Positions 33,506-46,702 of a DNA stretch of 64,000 nucleotides are shown here, in pieces. Below the pieces are notes generated by a model. It did no database searches, had not been told where the DNA came from, and worked only from the letters and a program-made list of their open reading frames with translations. The DNA is taken from contig CM022676.1 in NCBI GenBank assembly GCA_012295275.1, forward strand, positions 16,988,771 to 17,052,770. Reading direction: 5' to 3'. Both the position numbers and the translations under genes were made by a program. Each line of letters starts with the position of its first letter. Position 1 is the first letter of the stretch. The stretch comes from Chrysomallon squamiferum (Eukaryota > Mollusca > Gastropoda > Neomphalida > Peltospiridae).

Positions 33506-34334
33506 AATTGTTTGGTACCTGTGTGGATGCATATATGTCCTCCTTCACAGCAGTGATTACACATTTCAGTCCTTACACGAGTATATTTATTACGCAAATG
33601 AAAGGTTAACACTCTCCTGATAAAACATCCTATCCTGTTTTAATGTAGATGACATTCTAACGTCCACAGTTCAGAGGTTCAATGATCGATGAATCTTTAA
33701 ATGTAAGCAGTTCTCGATTGGTGTCTGAAATATTTCTCTTGTTTGTTAACGATCAAGGGTGAGATGACATATCTCTGGTCAAGGGAACACTAGGCCGTCG
33801 TGGTCAGTTGTGTTAACGAAAATTTGCACTGTTTTCAAGGTATCTTAAATGTACTGATTCATTAATACATCTTTCCCCGAAGTGAGAAAAAGACTGACAT
33901 ATCCAAAATGTGTTACACTAGATTCCGTGATAACTATATTCTATAATGGTGATCTACTAACATGGAATCGTTATGATATGATGTTTGCTACTTTCAAACT
34001 CAAAGTTTGAGCACCGAGTTACCTTTAAGAGAGAGACCGAATACATCCATCACTAGCTAGATCCTGGTTTTCTATTTAGATAACTCGTCTGACTTGTAGT
34101 TGAATCCAGTATCTATAAACGTCACTTTCAAATTTCTCTGTTAAGTTTTCCTATCTTTCTACCAAAGAGTAAGTGTATTCTTTGTATGTTAAGATGTCTG
34201 TCTGTATGATATGTATATATGCTCTCTATTTTGTGTATTTTATGTTATCATCTAACAATCCACAATTACATTGTTCGGTAATTTCTTTTTAATTAACTTC
34301 GAAGTTTATTTCCTATTATATTATTACTAATATA

Positions 34335-34370
<36 letters not shown>

Positions 34371-34505
34371 CATACATAGATAGATTGATAGATAGTTAGA
34401 TAGATAAATCATTTGACTCTAAATTATAAGAAGGCTTTATATAAATTTTGTTATTAAAATTAAAAAAAGAATTCACATAGACATTTTGTCTGTTTCAAAT
34501 CACAG

Positions 34506-35255
34506 AACTGATTCAGAACCGCAGTCTCCAACATACGAAAATCTTCCTTCTGAACCGGGTAGGTGCAAACTTTTCCTAATAGCTATTTGAATACGCCTTA
34601 CTTTATTAAAAACAGTTTTCTCTTCTGAAAGTTCAGTATATACTAAGACTCCTAGCAAGGCAATCAGGAAAAAATGATGGAAGGTACACAAGGAAGTAAA
34701 AAATGATCAAGTAAAGAAGGGGCCTGAAATAGAAGACTGAACAAATATTATGAAATAGTAATGACATAAAATGTTGTCGTTTATATATTGGGCTAAGAAC
34801 GTCTAAGGCTATTTTTTATTACATGATTAATTAGTAGAACTAATTTGTATTATCTCTTCAGATATGTTAGTGTTAAATTTAGCATCTTTCTATGATAAAT
34901 ACAGATTGTTGTAAATTAATATTTTGCAGTGTGATATGTTTTATCAGCGCCATAGATTAGTATTTGTCTTTCAAGTTGTAAATAGCAACCTAGTGATGCT
35001 ACTCTGTCACTTTTCATATTTTGTCTTTTTAATTATCTGAACATTTTATTAGTTATGGTTTATCAATGCGGTTTTCTTTGACTATTTCTTCTACATTTAT
35101 GTACTAATGTGTGCATGATTGTATCTGAAACGTAACATACATGTTTATACATGTCTTAGTATTTCTGTGTAGGTAACAACGTAGAACGAAGTGGGTCATC
35201 TGAACAGCATCCGTATGAAGTATTTGGAGTCGATGATAACGGACCAAAATATTAA
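34506..35255 (+). CDS. Receptor C, copy 1: last two cytoplasmic exons
   Basis: Exon 34506-34558 (53 bp) encodes TDSEPQSPTYENLPSEP. Exon 35173-35255 (83 bp) encodes NNVERSGSSEQHPYEVFG and ends VDDNGPKY before TAA. Splice sites are CACAG|AACTG, GG|GTAGGT and TGTAG|GTAAC. Sizes and phases equal those of receptor A. The upstream exons of this copy fall in the gap; they are present on contig 4. The tail has tyrosines in YENL and YEVF contexts (both fit YxxΦ; YEN fits the Grb2-type YxN) and a terminal tyrosine. Confidence 0.78.
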
Positions 35256-35401
35256 AATATCTCTCTATAAATCTGTTTACTTAAAACTTCGAAACAATTT
35301 ATTTTATTAATTTTCCTGTACATATACACATACTTACACATGCATACGTACAAGCACACACACACATACATACATACATACATACATACACATATATGTG
35401 T

Positions 35402-35439
<38 letters not shown>

Positions 35440-37199
35440 GTGTTGTAGATACGTTCATTCATTCCTACATATACACATATACGTACAGACATGCGTAGGT
35501 TAAACATTGGAAAACCCTAGCTAAATTCAGGAAATGAAATTATATAACAATTATTCACTATTATTGATCTTTTTTTAAAATCAAAACAGCTGATTAAACA
35601 CACGTTTTGCTTTTCATACCAAAACGTTGTTGCACAAATCCGTTTTATATCAGGTTTATTACTTGAATTATGTTTACTTCAAGACAATGTAATATACAGT
35701 GCATGTTTGTATAGTGTTTTATGTTCTAAAATTATAGTGTTTTTCTTTCAATTAACTGATACTGTACAGCATATAATTGCGATAAATCTGTAAAATTGTG
35801 ATTACACTATGTTTGGTTTGATATTCTAATTAATCTATGTACATTAAGTTTGTGATTAACCTCTGTCTACTAAACTTCTACAAGTGTCTTGTGAAACTGT
35901 GACTTAACTGTGTTTAGTAAAATTCGAATTAATCTATGTTCATTAAAATTGTGAATGAACTGTATCTAGTGAAACTGTTATTAATCTGTGTAGTAAACTG
36001 CAAAGGGCTGTGGCTATTATATTGTGATTAAATTTTGTCCAGTAAAATTCTAATTAGTCTTTGTTTAGTAAAATTGTGAATAATATATGTCTAGTAAAAC
36101 TGTTATTAAACTATGCCCAGTAAGATTCTAATTAAACTATATCTAGTAAAATTGTGATTAATTTGTTTCTGGTAGAAACAGTGTATGACATTTATGTTTT
36201 GTAGAAACAAATAAGTTAGGTCTTTGACATGTTATCTAACTGATGACAATGATTTATAATGATCATGTGAAACTAGAGCCCAGAACAAGAATTGTTGAAA
36301 TACCACTTATTTATTATCCACAGAACACAAAACAGATGAAAATACGTTTACAGTCTTATTATTTGTTGTCATAACAAAATACAATAAAAATAATACTCAG
36401 TCATGAACATTATAACATATTTCTTTTCGCTACTTATAACAACAGTTGTGTAATCTCATTTGTCACATTAACTTGCCTTTAGCAGCAATATGTCCTAAGC
36501 ATTCCAACAACAGTCAAATTCACGAGGTTTACTGCTTTTTATATCTATCGCAAGGCTATCGTATTCAAGTCGGTGGTATTTAAATATTACGTTACTTAGC
36601 GGACGTCAAAGAAATCAACTAAACACTGACTTACATCCGAACTAGTACGTCAATTAAATCACTGGTCAAAACCAGTCTATATAATGTTATTCCATTAATT
36701 TAGTATAATCAGTTATACATCACACAGACACCTGTATGTCGTATTTGTCTACATAATGATCTATGACATCATTTAAAAAAAAAAAAAAATTAAGTGCGCT
36801 TTATATATAATACTATATATATATAGATCTTAAAGTAGCAAAGATTGAAATTAGGAAGAAATAACCTACCTTTATTAGTAAAAATCAGAAAATAAAATAA
36901 ATAAACTAGACACTAACTATATGTAACTATTACAATGAGTAATGACATAGAATTCTGTACATTTTGTTCACTGTATGCTGAAGTATGCTTAGGAGTGCAA
37001 CACTTTCAATGAAGATATAACCATAACATATAACTAGATAAATATCTTTATGAAATAAACACATAAAATATAACTATAGAACCAGATCGAGAAAAAAACT
37101 GAAGTTATAGCACTAGAATATATAAAGATGTGCAATGTTATATATTTAAAATCTATTTATTTTATTTATTTATTTATTTATTTATTTTTTTTTTTTTTT

Positions 37200-39900
37200 T
37201 ATTTCAATAGGTCTTTCGCTTTCGTCTGAAAATATGTTGCAGTCTCATCCAATAAGTTACATAAACGGTATTTCAACATGAACGTGTAAACATATTTTTG
37301 ATATTAAACAAATTATTGTTTGAAAATATATCTGGATTCGTCTGATAGACCGTTTCTCGCATCATCGCTTTTAAATACATAATGACATTCATCAACAAAT
37401 TTGTCAAAATTACAAATATCTTCTCTTTTGTCTTACAATATTAAACCAGATTTAACAGCAAGTTTAACATCAGAGTTCTAATTTTACATAAGACATGAAC
37501 ATTCTCTTGAACACTGCTCTTCTCTAGAGCGATTGTTTTTCAGTGTCTTCCCTTTTTAGCGACGTGTGTTAAAGCGTTTTACTGACATGAGTTACATCGT
37601 AAAGAAAGCGGAAATTGACGGATAATTACAATAGACTTGATAATGAAGAGTGGTGTTCCAGAAAATTCCAGATTTCTTTACACTTTTATCTTGTGCTTAG
37701 TGCTCCAAAGTAAGCGCTTCAAAAATCATCGGTATAGCAATGATCGCTTCAGAATATGAGAACCCGTTTGACAAAGCTATAAGAATTGTCTAATTTCAAT
37801 ACATTCTTAATTAATATAATTTGTAATGAATACACTTTGACAACATTTCAGGTTTTCCATATTTGCAGATATCGATGATGTAATATTTTGGATACCGTTT
37901 GAAGTAACCATTTTATGAAAATTGTGTTATGTCCACATGTATTTTTAACGAACGTTCAAACTATTTTTCATAAATATGTTCCAAAAATAAAGACAACATG
38001 CATTAAATAATATAATTATGAGGAAATCTTGTTTTGACTTTGCAAATTAGGTTCCCCAAAATGTTATTATTCTTATTTTTATAGAAATATGAAGGTGATA
38101 TCGTCACAGTTCACCATAAATCATAGAACCAGGGGTACATTTATTAACACTTAATAACTACTTATACAATTTCAAATGGAGTTTCTCTATTAAACGTATA
38201 CTTATAAAACACCGTAATTCCACAAGAAAATTGGTTGCATTAGTTTATCAAATAAATCAAGTACACAATCGATGGAGAAACTATTCTGATGGTGTTAAGC
38301 TTTCATTGGTTTGTTATTTACCTTTGTTATGTACGTTGTAAGTGAATAGACTTTTTTTTTGTATGTCTATGTCCATCTATAGTTATCAGTGATATGAATA
38401 TTTTCTCCATAGAACTAACACATATAAACACGAAGTTTTCTCCGTTTATAGAGAATCATTATTTTACTTTTGTGAAAAATATTAAGATTATGCTGTAAAG
38501 CATCGGATGATTTTGCTAATAGTATTGTAATGTCAGCATATAGTAGAATAAAAGCTTAAAATAAACATTACATTTTTCTTTGTTAAAATGTATTCTGGTA
38601 CACTTGTCTTACTGTCTATAAGAAACTCCTCTAAGTAATGTAGAAAACAAAAATACCTACAGATTTTCTCCTTGCCTGACACCGATTTCAGAATCAGATA
38701 ACAAACCGTTCGCTGAATTTCTTGCATTAGTATTTTATTGGATATTTACTAAAATATTAAAACGTTTCCTATTTTTACCAGATCTAATTAACTTATTCCG
38801 TAGTCAAGTTCTACAAACACTATGAAAACATATCAAAAGCCTTCTCATAATCTATAAAAGCAAAATATACTTTCTTATTTTTATTATTTTATTTCATTTT
38901 ACTATTTTTTGATTTAGTTGTTATTATTCTTAATTTATTTACATTTGTTTATTAAAATAATTAGAGACTATAAAGACAATACGTGGTGCGCTATGGATAA
39001 ATGTTTACGAAAAACATCTATGTACTTATTTAATTTAGAATTCAGTACAGATTCAAATAATTTACCTAAAGAGATTGATAATGTAACAGGTCTATAGATT
39101 TCTCGGTCTCTTCTGGCACTTTTATTCTTATATACTGGTTTAACGCGTCCCATCAACCAACTAGATGTTACAGTTGATGTTCGAAGAATAACGTTAAACA
39201 ATAGAACATGTAAAGGTAACATAATATTAACAGTATATATTAATATATTCATAAGTAATAAAGTCTTCTCCGGCTGGTTGATCACTGCTCTAGATATTTC
39301 GTCGGCTGAAAAAGGGTTGTTCAAAATATCATTAGTGCTTTCTTGGTTTTGAGTGTGCAATTTTCATCAACGCTACAATTAAAGGTTTTGAAAAAAAAAA
39401 ATCAATTCACACATCTACTTCTGACAGTCAATGTTTATTGCTGTTAAGAGCTGACCAGTACTCTATTGGATTTGACGTTTTTTTATCATTTTCATTTTAC
39501 ATTTAATAGATAGTTTATGTTCCCTAATTGATCTATTTAGCGTTTGTTTGAATTGATTCTCTTTGTACTTCAAGTTAGCTTTCAGTATACCTCTACCATA
39601 TTGTTTATATCTTTGTCTCTCTTCCCTGACCTATTTTTAGCAGTTTTGCAAGCTCTGTTAAACCAGACCTGATTATAATGATGCTTATTGTAATATAGGT
39701 TGGTTTCTTTCCAAACGTATCTTTAGCTGCATTTCTAAATATTACATTTATATCTGAGACTATATCATTTATAAATTCAGAATAAACGTTCGCAGACTTG
39801 TAGTTTTGTAAGTTTTGTGATATTTCATTTAATAAATACTTCCGATGTTGCTTTTTTTAAGTTATAACAAAATTCTTGCTTTTTTCATTACATCATTTCC
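37200..39900 (-). mobile_element. Non-LTR retrotransposon (LINE) with readable RT segment
   Basis: The minus-strand frame 39360-38968 contains NPFSADEISRAV, then GRVKPVYKNKSARRDREIYR-P-V-T and SLGKLFESVLNSKLNKYID. These match the RT fingers/palm entry region (PxYKKG...NYRPIxLxxxxGKxFExxL) of LINE polymerases. Upstream, near 39650-39720, WFNRACKTAKNR resembles the usual pWFxxxCkxA linker between endonuclease and RT. Downstream the element continues to 37200 in the same arrangement as the remnants beside receptors A and B. Stops, an internal deletion and no intact ORF show it is dead. Confidence 0.78.
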
Positions 39901-40476
39901 CTGGAACTTCCTTTGAGCCTTCTCAGGTATTGGTTACTTTGTTTTCAGGATGTATTCGTGTTCGCATTTAGGACTATGGACATTTAATAAGAATCAAGAA
40001 AATGGCAAAATGTTCTACTAAAGACAAGTATATTCCCAGCACATCTATCTTCATCTAGTGTTCCAGAAATGAAAAACATAATATATCTAGAGAAATCAAG
40101 GAGAATACGACCATAGTTATTTTTCTTTTTTTATCCTTTGATACTCGTTGTTTTAACATATTTAAATATGTTGATAAAATGGTCCAGATGAACGCATTTT
40201 CATAAACTATAGGGTTAAAGTTAATATTATCTGTTATTTTCTTCTTTTTTTTTCTTTTTTTCAAAATGTAGAAAAGAAATATTATGCACAATCCTGCAAA
40301 GAATAATTCTTGAGCATGAGGAATAAACTGTAATCTTTACTAAAATTTGTTTTTTCTGTCTCCATCTCTTTCTCTGTCGCTAGATAGTGTTTTATCGTTC
40401 AAGGTATATACAACACTCAAAGACTCAATACAATGGTAGGAGTGTTAATTAAAATAAAAATATAATATGAACTGAT
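38037..40476. other. 2.44-kb segment present in copy C1 and absent from copy C2
   Basis: The flanks join seamlessly in the partner: ...AATCTTGTTTTG meets ATAATATTA... at about 53210-53225. The segment holds most of the LINE. No target-site duplication is evident. Pieces of the same LINE flank receptors A and B, so a deletion in C2 is more likely than a fresh insertion in C1. Confidence 0.7.
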
Positions 40477-42262
40477 ATTAGATAATATTATAGGTTGCAT
40501 ATTATTATATATTACTTTAATTTTATTTACATATTTGTCTTCTTGTTATGCAAGTTCATGCGCTTTACAATTTACAATTTACTTAAAGATAATTTTAAAA
40601 TGCTATTCCCCTCTCCCCCTACCTCCGAATACTTCAGTATACTGGTCTTAGTGTTTGACTATTAAATATATTGTAAAGTGTCTGTTTGTTTGTTATGAAG
40701 GGTAGATACAAATCTTGTGTCACTGATACAGGATACACACTCAGGTATACTGGGTGTTATTTACGAGGATCAAACCTTAAACAGGATCTACTGTTTCAAT
40801 AGGTTAGAGCAAGACAGATTATTCTAAGTCACTGTCATACGTATAAGCTGCTTTGTGTGTATGAGTGTGTCTGCAAATTTCTGTTTATGTGTGCCTGCAT
40901 ATATTTGCGTAAATATCTGTATATGTCTGTATGTATAACCTTATTTCTTGACTTACAGATTGTTACAACAAGAATGTTGAAACACAAATCCTGTAATCAC
41001 ATGATACCTCCATTGTTTCTGCCAGAAGCTATCAAGCTGTAACATGAGCTTTGCCACTGATAGAATATCAGAGACCCCTGCACCTGTAAAACATCACCGT
41101 GACAGAAAGCAAGTGAGGCTGTGTTTAAAAAAAAATAAAAATAAAAAAAAATAATGAAAAAATGAAAACCTGACAGCTATATAATTGGGATGAAGAATTT
41201 CTAGATATATTTCACATCCATTCTGAGTTATAATTATCATTTAGCAAAAATCAGTAATCCACTCATAATCATATTACTCATTTAGTATGAGCAAAATATA
41301 TTTTCATTATATCTTTGACGCAAGAAAGGATATGATTATACTAAAAATAAAATGTATATAGTATATAATTGCTAAGACATGTTGATAACATTGATTCACA
41401 CTGCGCTGTTGTGTTGATAAATGGTTGCGTATTGTTGTTACCAATTGTGTTATTCTAAGTAATATCTGTAATAATAGAATACTTTGATAGTCGATGAATC
41501 AACTATTTTTAAGTGTTTTGTACCAGAGACACTAAAGATATTTATTTCTCAAATTCCCAATTCGATGAAGAATTTATCCAAACTGGTTGAATCAGTACAG
41601 ATGTTCCTACCAGAATATTCTGTAATTGAACATACGAATATGTAAATCGTTGTTCAGATAATCGCACACACACACACACGCGCACTCAAAGAAACAGAAA
41701 AAACATACAATCGCATTTAGAAACTTTCAGCTTCGCTTTCTGAAGTATACATAATGATAAACAAGTTTGAATAAATAAATATAGACAGAGAAATAGAGAC
41801 ATAGATAAATAGACAGACAGACCGACAGACAGTCAGACAGACAGACAGACAGGTAAATACAGTTAGATATACAGACAGTCGGACAAAAAAAAGATTTTGT
41901 TCACTGTTCTTGATAATAATACTTTTTTTTATGATTTCATCAGTGTGATACGTTCCACTTCAGCTACTAGTAACAAACAGGTGTACGATTACCAAATAAA
42001 CTGCGTCAGTCAACGTGCAGTGTATATAAAGCTAGCAATAAGCATCTGAATTAAAGTAGTAGTGTTTGATGGAGAGAGACTGATGTAGACAGTTCTTAAT
42101 TAAGAAATGTATTTCTTTCCGTGTATCTGGATCTATTCATTTGTTATACCTACAGTTATTTCAGGTATGTCATAATTTTGTTTATGTATATAGTTATTAA
42201 GAGTGAAATACCCAACAATAATACTAATAAAATTACATACAGAAAGTAAATTCTCAATTAAC
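40477..42262. other. No gene recognised; non-coding part of arm C1
   Basis: Shared with 51501-53215 in inverse orientation. Holds a (GACA)n-type tetranucleotide repeat (about 41806-41856) that corresponds to the (TCTG)n tract at 51900-51985. Confidence 0.6.
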
Positions 42263-43393
42263 TCTAAATATCCTACACTCGTAAACCTTTATATTTGTTT
42301 CAAAAGATCGAATCACACAAAAATTCTAAGAACGTTTTTGTTTGAATTTATTAACCACGTCATTTCTCTGTATTATTGATCATTTTATTTGGTATACAAG
42401 ATGATATTGTCATAACGATTTCACATTTTGAATATTAGTTTAATATTATTTGCCCTCGAATTTTGATATTTTGGGCAGAATTGGGCTTGACTACCAGTTT
42501 TTTCAGACTCTGATATCTTTTTAATTAGCGCTTCAATTTTGATGAAACTATATCACTGGAAAATTAATTTAGTAAGAATCCTGAATAGCTGCAAGTAAAT
42601 TTTGATATAATTTCACGTTTTGTTTGATCTTGAATCTGACGTGAATTCGAAACGACCTTAAATCAAAATTAAATTCTAAGATGTCACCTAAAACATATAA
42701 AAACAGTTTGGTATAAAAGACTGGCTGTCTCAGTACCAGTAGTAAACTATTGCTGCCTGAATTGATCAACAAACTTTCACTTCTTAAAAAATCTTAGGTA
42801 TACACTGCCCGAAAATTGCCCGTCAGTACGTAGACATTTTAAAATTAGTTTGAATATAATATCATCCATTTCTCTCAGAATATTTCGATTGTATATATAT
42901 ATATACACAAGGGAGCGGAACAACTGAAACCATCTTTTAGACTCAGAATAACTGTCATTATCCAATATTGTATCAATATTGTTGTTGTTGTTGTTGTTGT
43001 TATTATTATTATTAATGTTATTGTTATAGTTGCTGTGTTGTTGCTGTTGCTTTTATCATTTTTATTGTTACTGAAAAGTTACTATTATTTATCTTCTAAC
43101 GAATTTTGATAAACGCATGTCATATGGTAAAGAGCAAGTCATCAAACAAGCATGCAACCAAAAAAAACAAAACAAAAAAACAAAAAAGAATCTATGAAAT
43201 AAATAAGTAAATAAATAAATAAAATGAAAAAATAAAATATAATAAAATAAAATGAAATGAAATAAATAAACATATCAGAAGAGGAATTAGGAACTGAAAT
43301 CTTGACCTGTTCGTACTTAGTTAATAATTATGTTAGTGTTTTAGAGATTATAATGAACGCAAGTGCATAAACTGACACTGTAATGTAACACAG
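42263..43393. other. No gene recognised; single-copy spacer downstream of the chitin-binding gene
   Basis: AT-rich, with (TTG)n near 42980-43000 and AAAT tracts near 43200-43270. The short open frames are not convincing. Confidence 0.55.
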
Positions 43394-45577
43394 CTATTTA
43401 AAACGTGTCTCTAGAAGATCGTCCATTGTCGGGAAAGCCGAGAATTGCCGACAGGTAGAGGAAAAAAGTACGCACTGTTTCTTGTAGTCATCCCACTCTC
43501 TTAAAATAGGACACGACTGGTAACTCGCGTTTCCATGGTTACAGTCGACGTACATGGAGCACGTGTGGCAGTGCTGATACAGACCGTGTAGTCGTTGCCC
43601 GTCGTAAATGCAGCTAACGGTGCATCTCGGTTGCTGTTGCTGATGTGTATTAGCCGTAGACGGAGTAGATGTTACTTGAGTCGGTTTCTCAGAATTCATT
43701 TCTAGATTTTCGAATTGTGAAAGCGATTGCCGACTCTCTTGGAAATTGAAAAAATATTTATCGAAAGGATGTCCCAGCGACAACAAATCTTCATTCAGTT
43801 GTTTATGCATGTCGTTCAGGTCGTTGTGACTGACGTCGTCGCTGGGAAGTTTTATAGCGGACATTAGGTCGTCATTATCCTTGGAGTTAAAAGCAACCGG
43901 TTTCCCGCCAAAGTAGAGCGGTATACGAGGCTGAGAAAACGTCTCAAACTTGATTGGCTGAGCGCTGTCAAAACGAGGATAAGAAAACTGTTTTTCTTGC
44001 AAGTTATCAACGTAATTGTTTATGTCAGAAGTCAGGATGGAGGCTGGGTTGATCTCACGTCGAGGCAGAGTTGTGCTGGATGAAGTCGTACTACTTCTAA
44101 TCGGACTGTCTGTGACGACATATGTGCTGTAGCTATTGGTGACTTCATTTTGGTGTTGATTATTTATATCATTATTTTTATTCTTGTTAGTGGGTATCTC
44201 TTTTTCTTTCTGTTTACCTCTGACGTCATTTTCCTTCTGGTAACCTGTGAATTTTTCAATGGGCTTACTAGTGACGTAATTTTCACTTAAGTTGTTTCTG
44301 GCGTCATTTTCATTCAGGCTACTCGTGACATCATTTTGAGTGTGGCTACTTGTGACGTCATTTTCATTCTTGTAGTTCGTGACGTCACTTTCAGTCGGAC
44401 TCTTGGTGATGTCATTCTCATATTCATTATTTATCGAGTTATTTGTAATATAATTCTCATTCTCTGTACCTTCATGTGTTGTGACGTCATTTTCATTCGC
44501 CTTACTTTCTAAAGGGTGAATGGACTGGTCCGGGAAAAAGTAGGAGAACTTGTATTCGGAACCATCAGTTTGAGTTATCGACGCTTTCTTCGCTTTTCTC
44601 AGATCTGCAGAAATCATCTTCTCTGCATCTGTCTGTGTCCTAAGAGACGAAATAAAACAGTTTAGCATACAACCTATTTTGTGATTTCTGTGATGCCTCT
44701 AACTTCTTACAACAACAATGAACACTAAAACGACTACTTCAACAACAACAACAACAACGAGAATGTAAACACGAAACTGTTATATTTACAGATAAATTAA
44801 TTAAAAACTGTATTTAAGTTAGCACAGTAATGACTCACCCACAGTTTGCCTTCTCCTTGCTGACACATCTGCCGGTGGTGACGTCGTAGTAAACGTCATC
44901 AAGAGATGTCGCAGGACAGCTGACGACAGCGTAGTTTCCTTTGAAGCAAACGACAAACTGGGTGCAGTCGGTGCAGTCGGGATGTTGCGTGTTGTGTCCG
45001 ATCATGCAATCAGAACGTCGTGAACACGTGCTGTTCACTAAACAAACCAAAACAACAGATACACAAAACAAACAAACAAACAAACAAATAATACAACAAA
45101 AATAAAATAAACAACCACAGATAAACAAAGAAACAAAACAACAGATAAACAATTTAAACAAACAAAACAAAACAACAACAGATAAACAAACAAAACAACA
45201 ACAGATAAACAATTTAAACAAACTGCAGATAAAGAAACAAACAAACAAAACAACAACAGATAAACAATTTAAATAAGGGATAATCTGTGAAGATTTATTC
45301 TTTTACATATATAACCTAAATATATACGTGCGTCCGTGCGTGCGTGTGTGTGTGTGCGTGTGTGTGTTTTTCTATGGATGGGTGGGTATAATATATGTGG
45401 GTGTTTAGACATTTTGTACTAAATTATAAAAATAAACAAACAAACAAACAAACAAACAAACAGGAGATTAGAAAACGTGAGTTGATCAAGCACTTACATT
45501 TAAATGGCGTTTGACTCCAGCAAGATGAGAAAGAAACTGTTACTATGGCAACAAAAAAACACTGCTGAAAGAGCCAT
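43394..45577 (-). CDS. Secreted chitin-binding protein with two CBM14 (peritrophin-A) domains
   Basis: Three exons: 45577-45498 (ATG directly after an AG; signal peptide), 45037-44839 (first CBM14 domain: six cysteines, CTQFVVCFKG...SCP...DVTTGRC), and 44639-43394 (long spacer, then a second CBM14 domain with CHTCSMYVDCNHG...SCP...CVLFSSTC, stop). Phases 1 and 2 match across the introns, and donors are GTAAG and GTGAGT. The spacer of about 330 residues is Asn/Glu/Thr-rich with an irregular repeat around NENDVT. CBM14 proteins bind chitin in the gut matrix, cuticle, mucus or shell matrix; which one applies here is unknown. The signal-peptide exon has seven A (plus strand 45553-45559); six would keep the hydrophobic frame (VAIVTVSFSS) joined to the ATG, so the frameshift is probably a homopolymer error. 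It lies head-to-head with receptor B. Confidence 0.85.
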
Positions 45578-46007
45578 CTGTAATTAAATAAAAATACATA
45601 TGGGCACATATACATATACATACATAGACATACATACATACATATATACATATTATATATACATACACATACATACACACATACATACATATTACATATA
45701 TATACATATACATACATAGATACATTCAGACATACATACATATACACATACAAATGCATAAACATTCAAACAAATCGTTACGTAAATGAATATTTAATAA
45801 GTAATTAAAAAAAAAAAAAAAAAAAAAACGCACACAAATAAATAAGAACAGATTTTCAGTATTCACAGGTACTAACTAGCAAATTATATTTACATATTGA
45901 GAATCAGTTCTTTTCAGGGTTACAAACACAGGATAATAAGATTAACGTAACAGAGGCAGCAACAACAACAACAACGTCGACTCTGTTAGAAACATCTGGC
46001 TCAAGAA

Positions 46008-46702
46008 GTAATGTACCTAATTTGTTTATGTATCTTTCTCTTTGTAAATCACTGTTTCACGATATCTCTCTACATTATATATAAATACATACACACAAGT
46101 TTATAAATGTATATTTTCAAAAACAGGCACAAACACAATTACGGATTGTTATTATTAAATCATTTTTGCTTATGGATTTTGGCTCATCGGCTGCAACAAG
46201 TATTTACACAACAAAAGTATTAGGGAGGAGAACATCCATTCATTCGGAGACAGCTGCTTCGAAAGTTGAACAAAAGATACACCAATCATGCATCAAGTCA
46301 CACATCCATTATTCACAGATCAGTTTATACAAACATATACTGCCAGATTTTCAACTAATATAAATTTAGAAAAAAATGACGAACGACAAAGAACGGCGTG
46401 CTTCGTATGAAGCGATGTTCACCTTCAGTTACTGAAGAACTTTTACAACACTTGTCTTGATGGCCGAGTGGATTCCGAACTGGTGCAATGCTCAGCAGCT
46501 TCTGACTTTTCTCACGTCGAGACTAAACTTCGTCCTCCTGTGTCAGTACGTTCTCCAGTAGTGTGTATATGCAGAGTCTAAAGAGACGTTCATAAGACAC
46601 AGAATATTCTATCCTAAGTACATACGTATTTTAAACATATACGACCACAAATACAAAAGACAAATGCACGTACCAGTTCTATAACAGATTCGGTATCTTT
46701 GC
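46008..46702. other. No gene recognised; receptor B intron outside the inverted arm
   Basis: Single-copy AT-rich sequence on contig 3 only. Holds a short tRNA-like A-box at 46460-46472 without a B-box. Confidence 0.5.

Larger units (their letters stand above)
33506..42262 (+). repeat. Inverted-repeat arm C1 (pairs with 51501-57787)
   Basis: Begins at the first base of contig 3 (pairs with 57787) and ends at 42262, which pairs with the first base of contig 4. The only large difference is 38037-40476, absent from the partner. Both homology limits coincide with contig ends. Confidence 0.9.

Noticed and set aside
42569-42965. Two adjacent short frames of 62-67 codons on the minus strand
   Set aside because: No signal peptide, domain, or splice context, and unremarkable composition.
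45060-45256. Cys/Phe/Val-rich frames near the chitin-binding gene
   Set aside because: They come from AAAC/AAC-rich intron sequence; splice sites show the real exons at 45037-44839 and 45577-45498.
46459-46545. tRNA-like start TGGCCGAGTGG (Pol III A-box)
   Set aside because: No B-box (GGTTCGA-type) follows at the right distance and no cloverleaf can be drawn; at most a decayed SINE piece.
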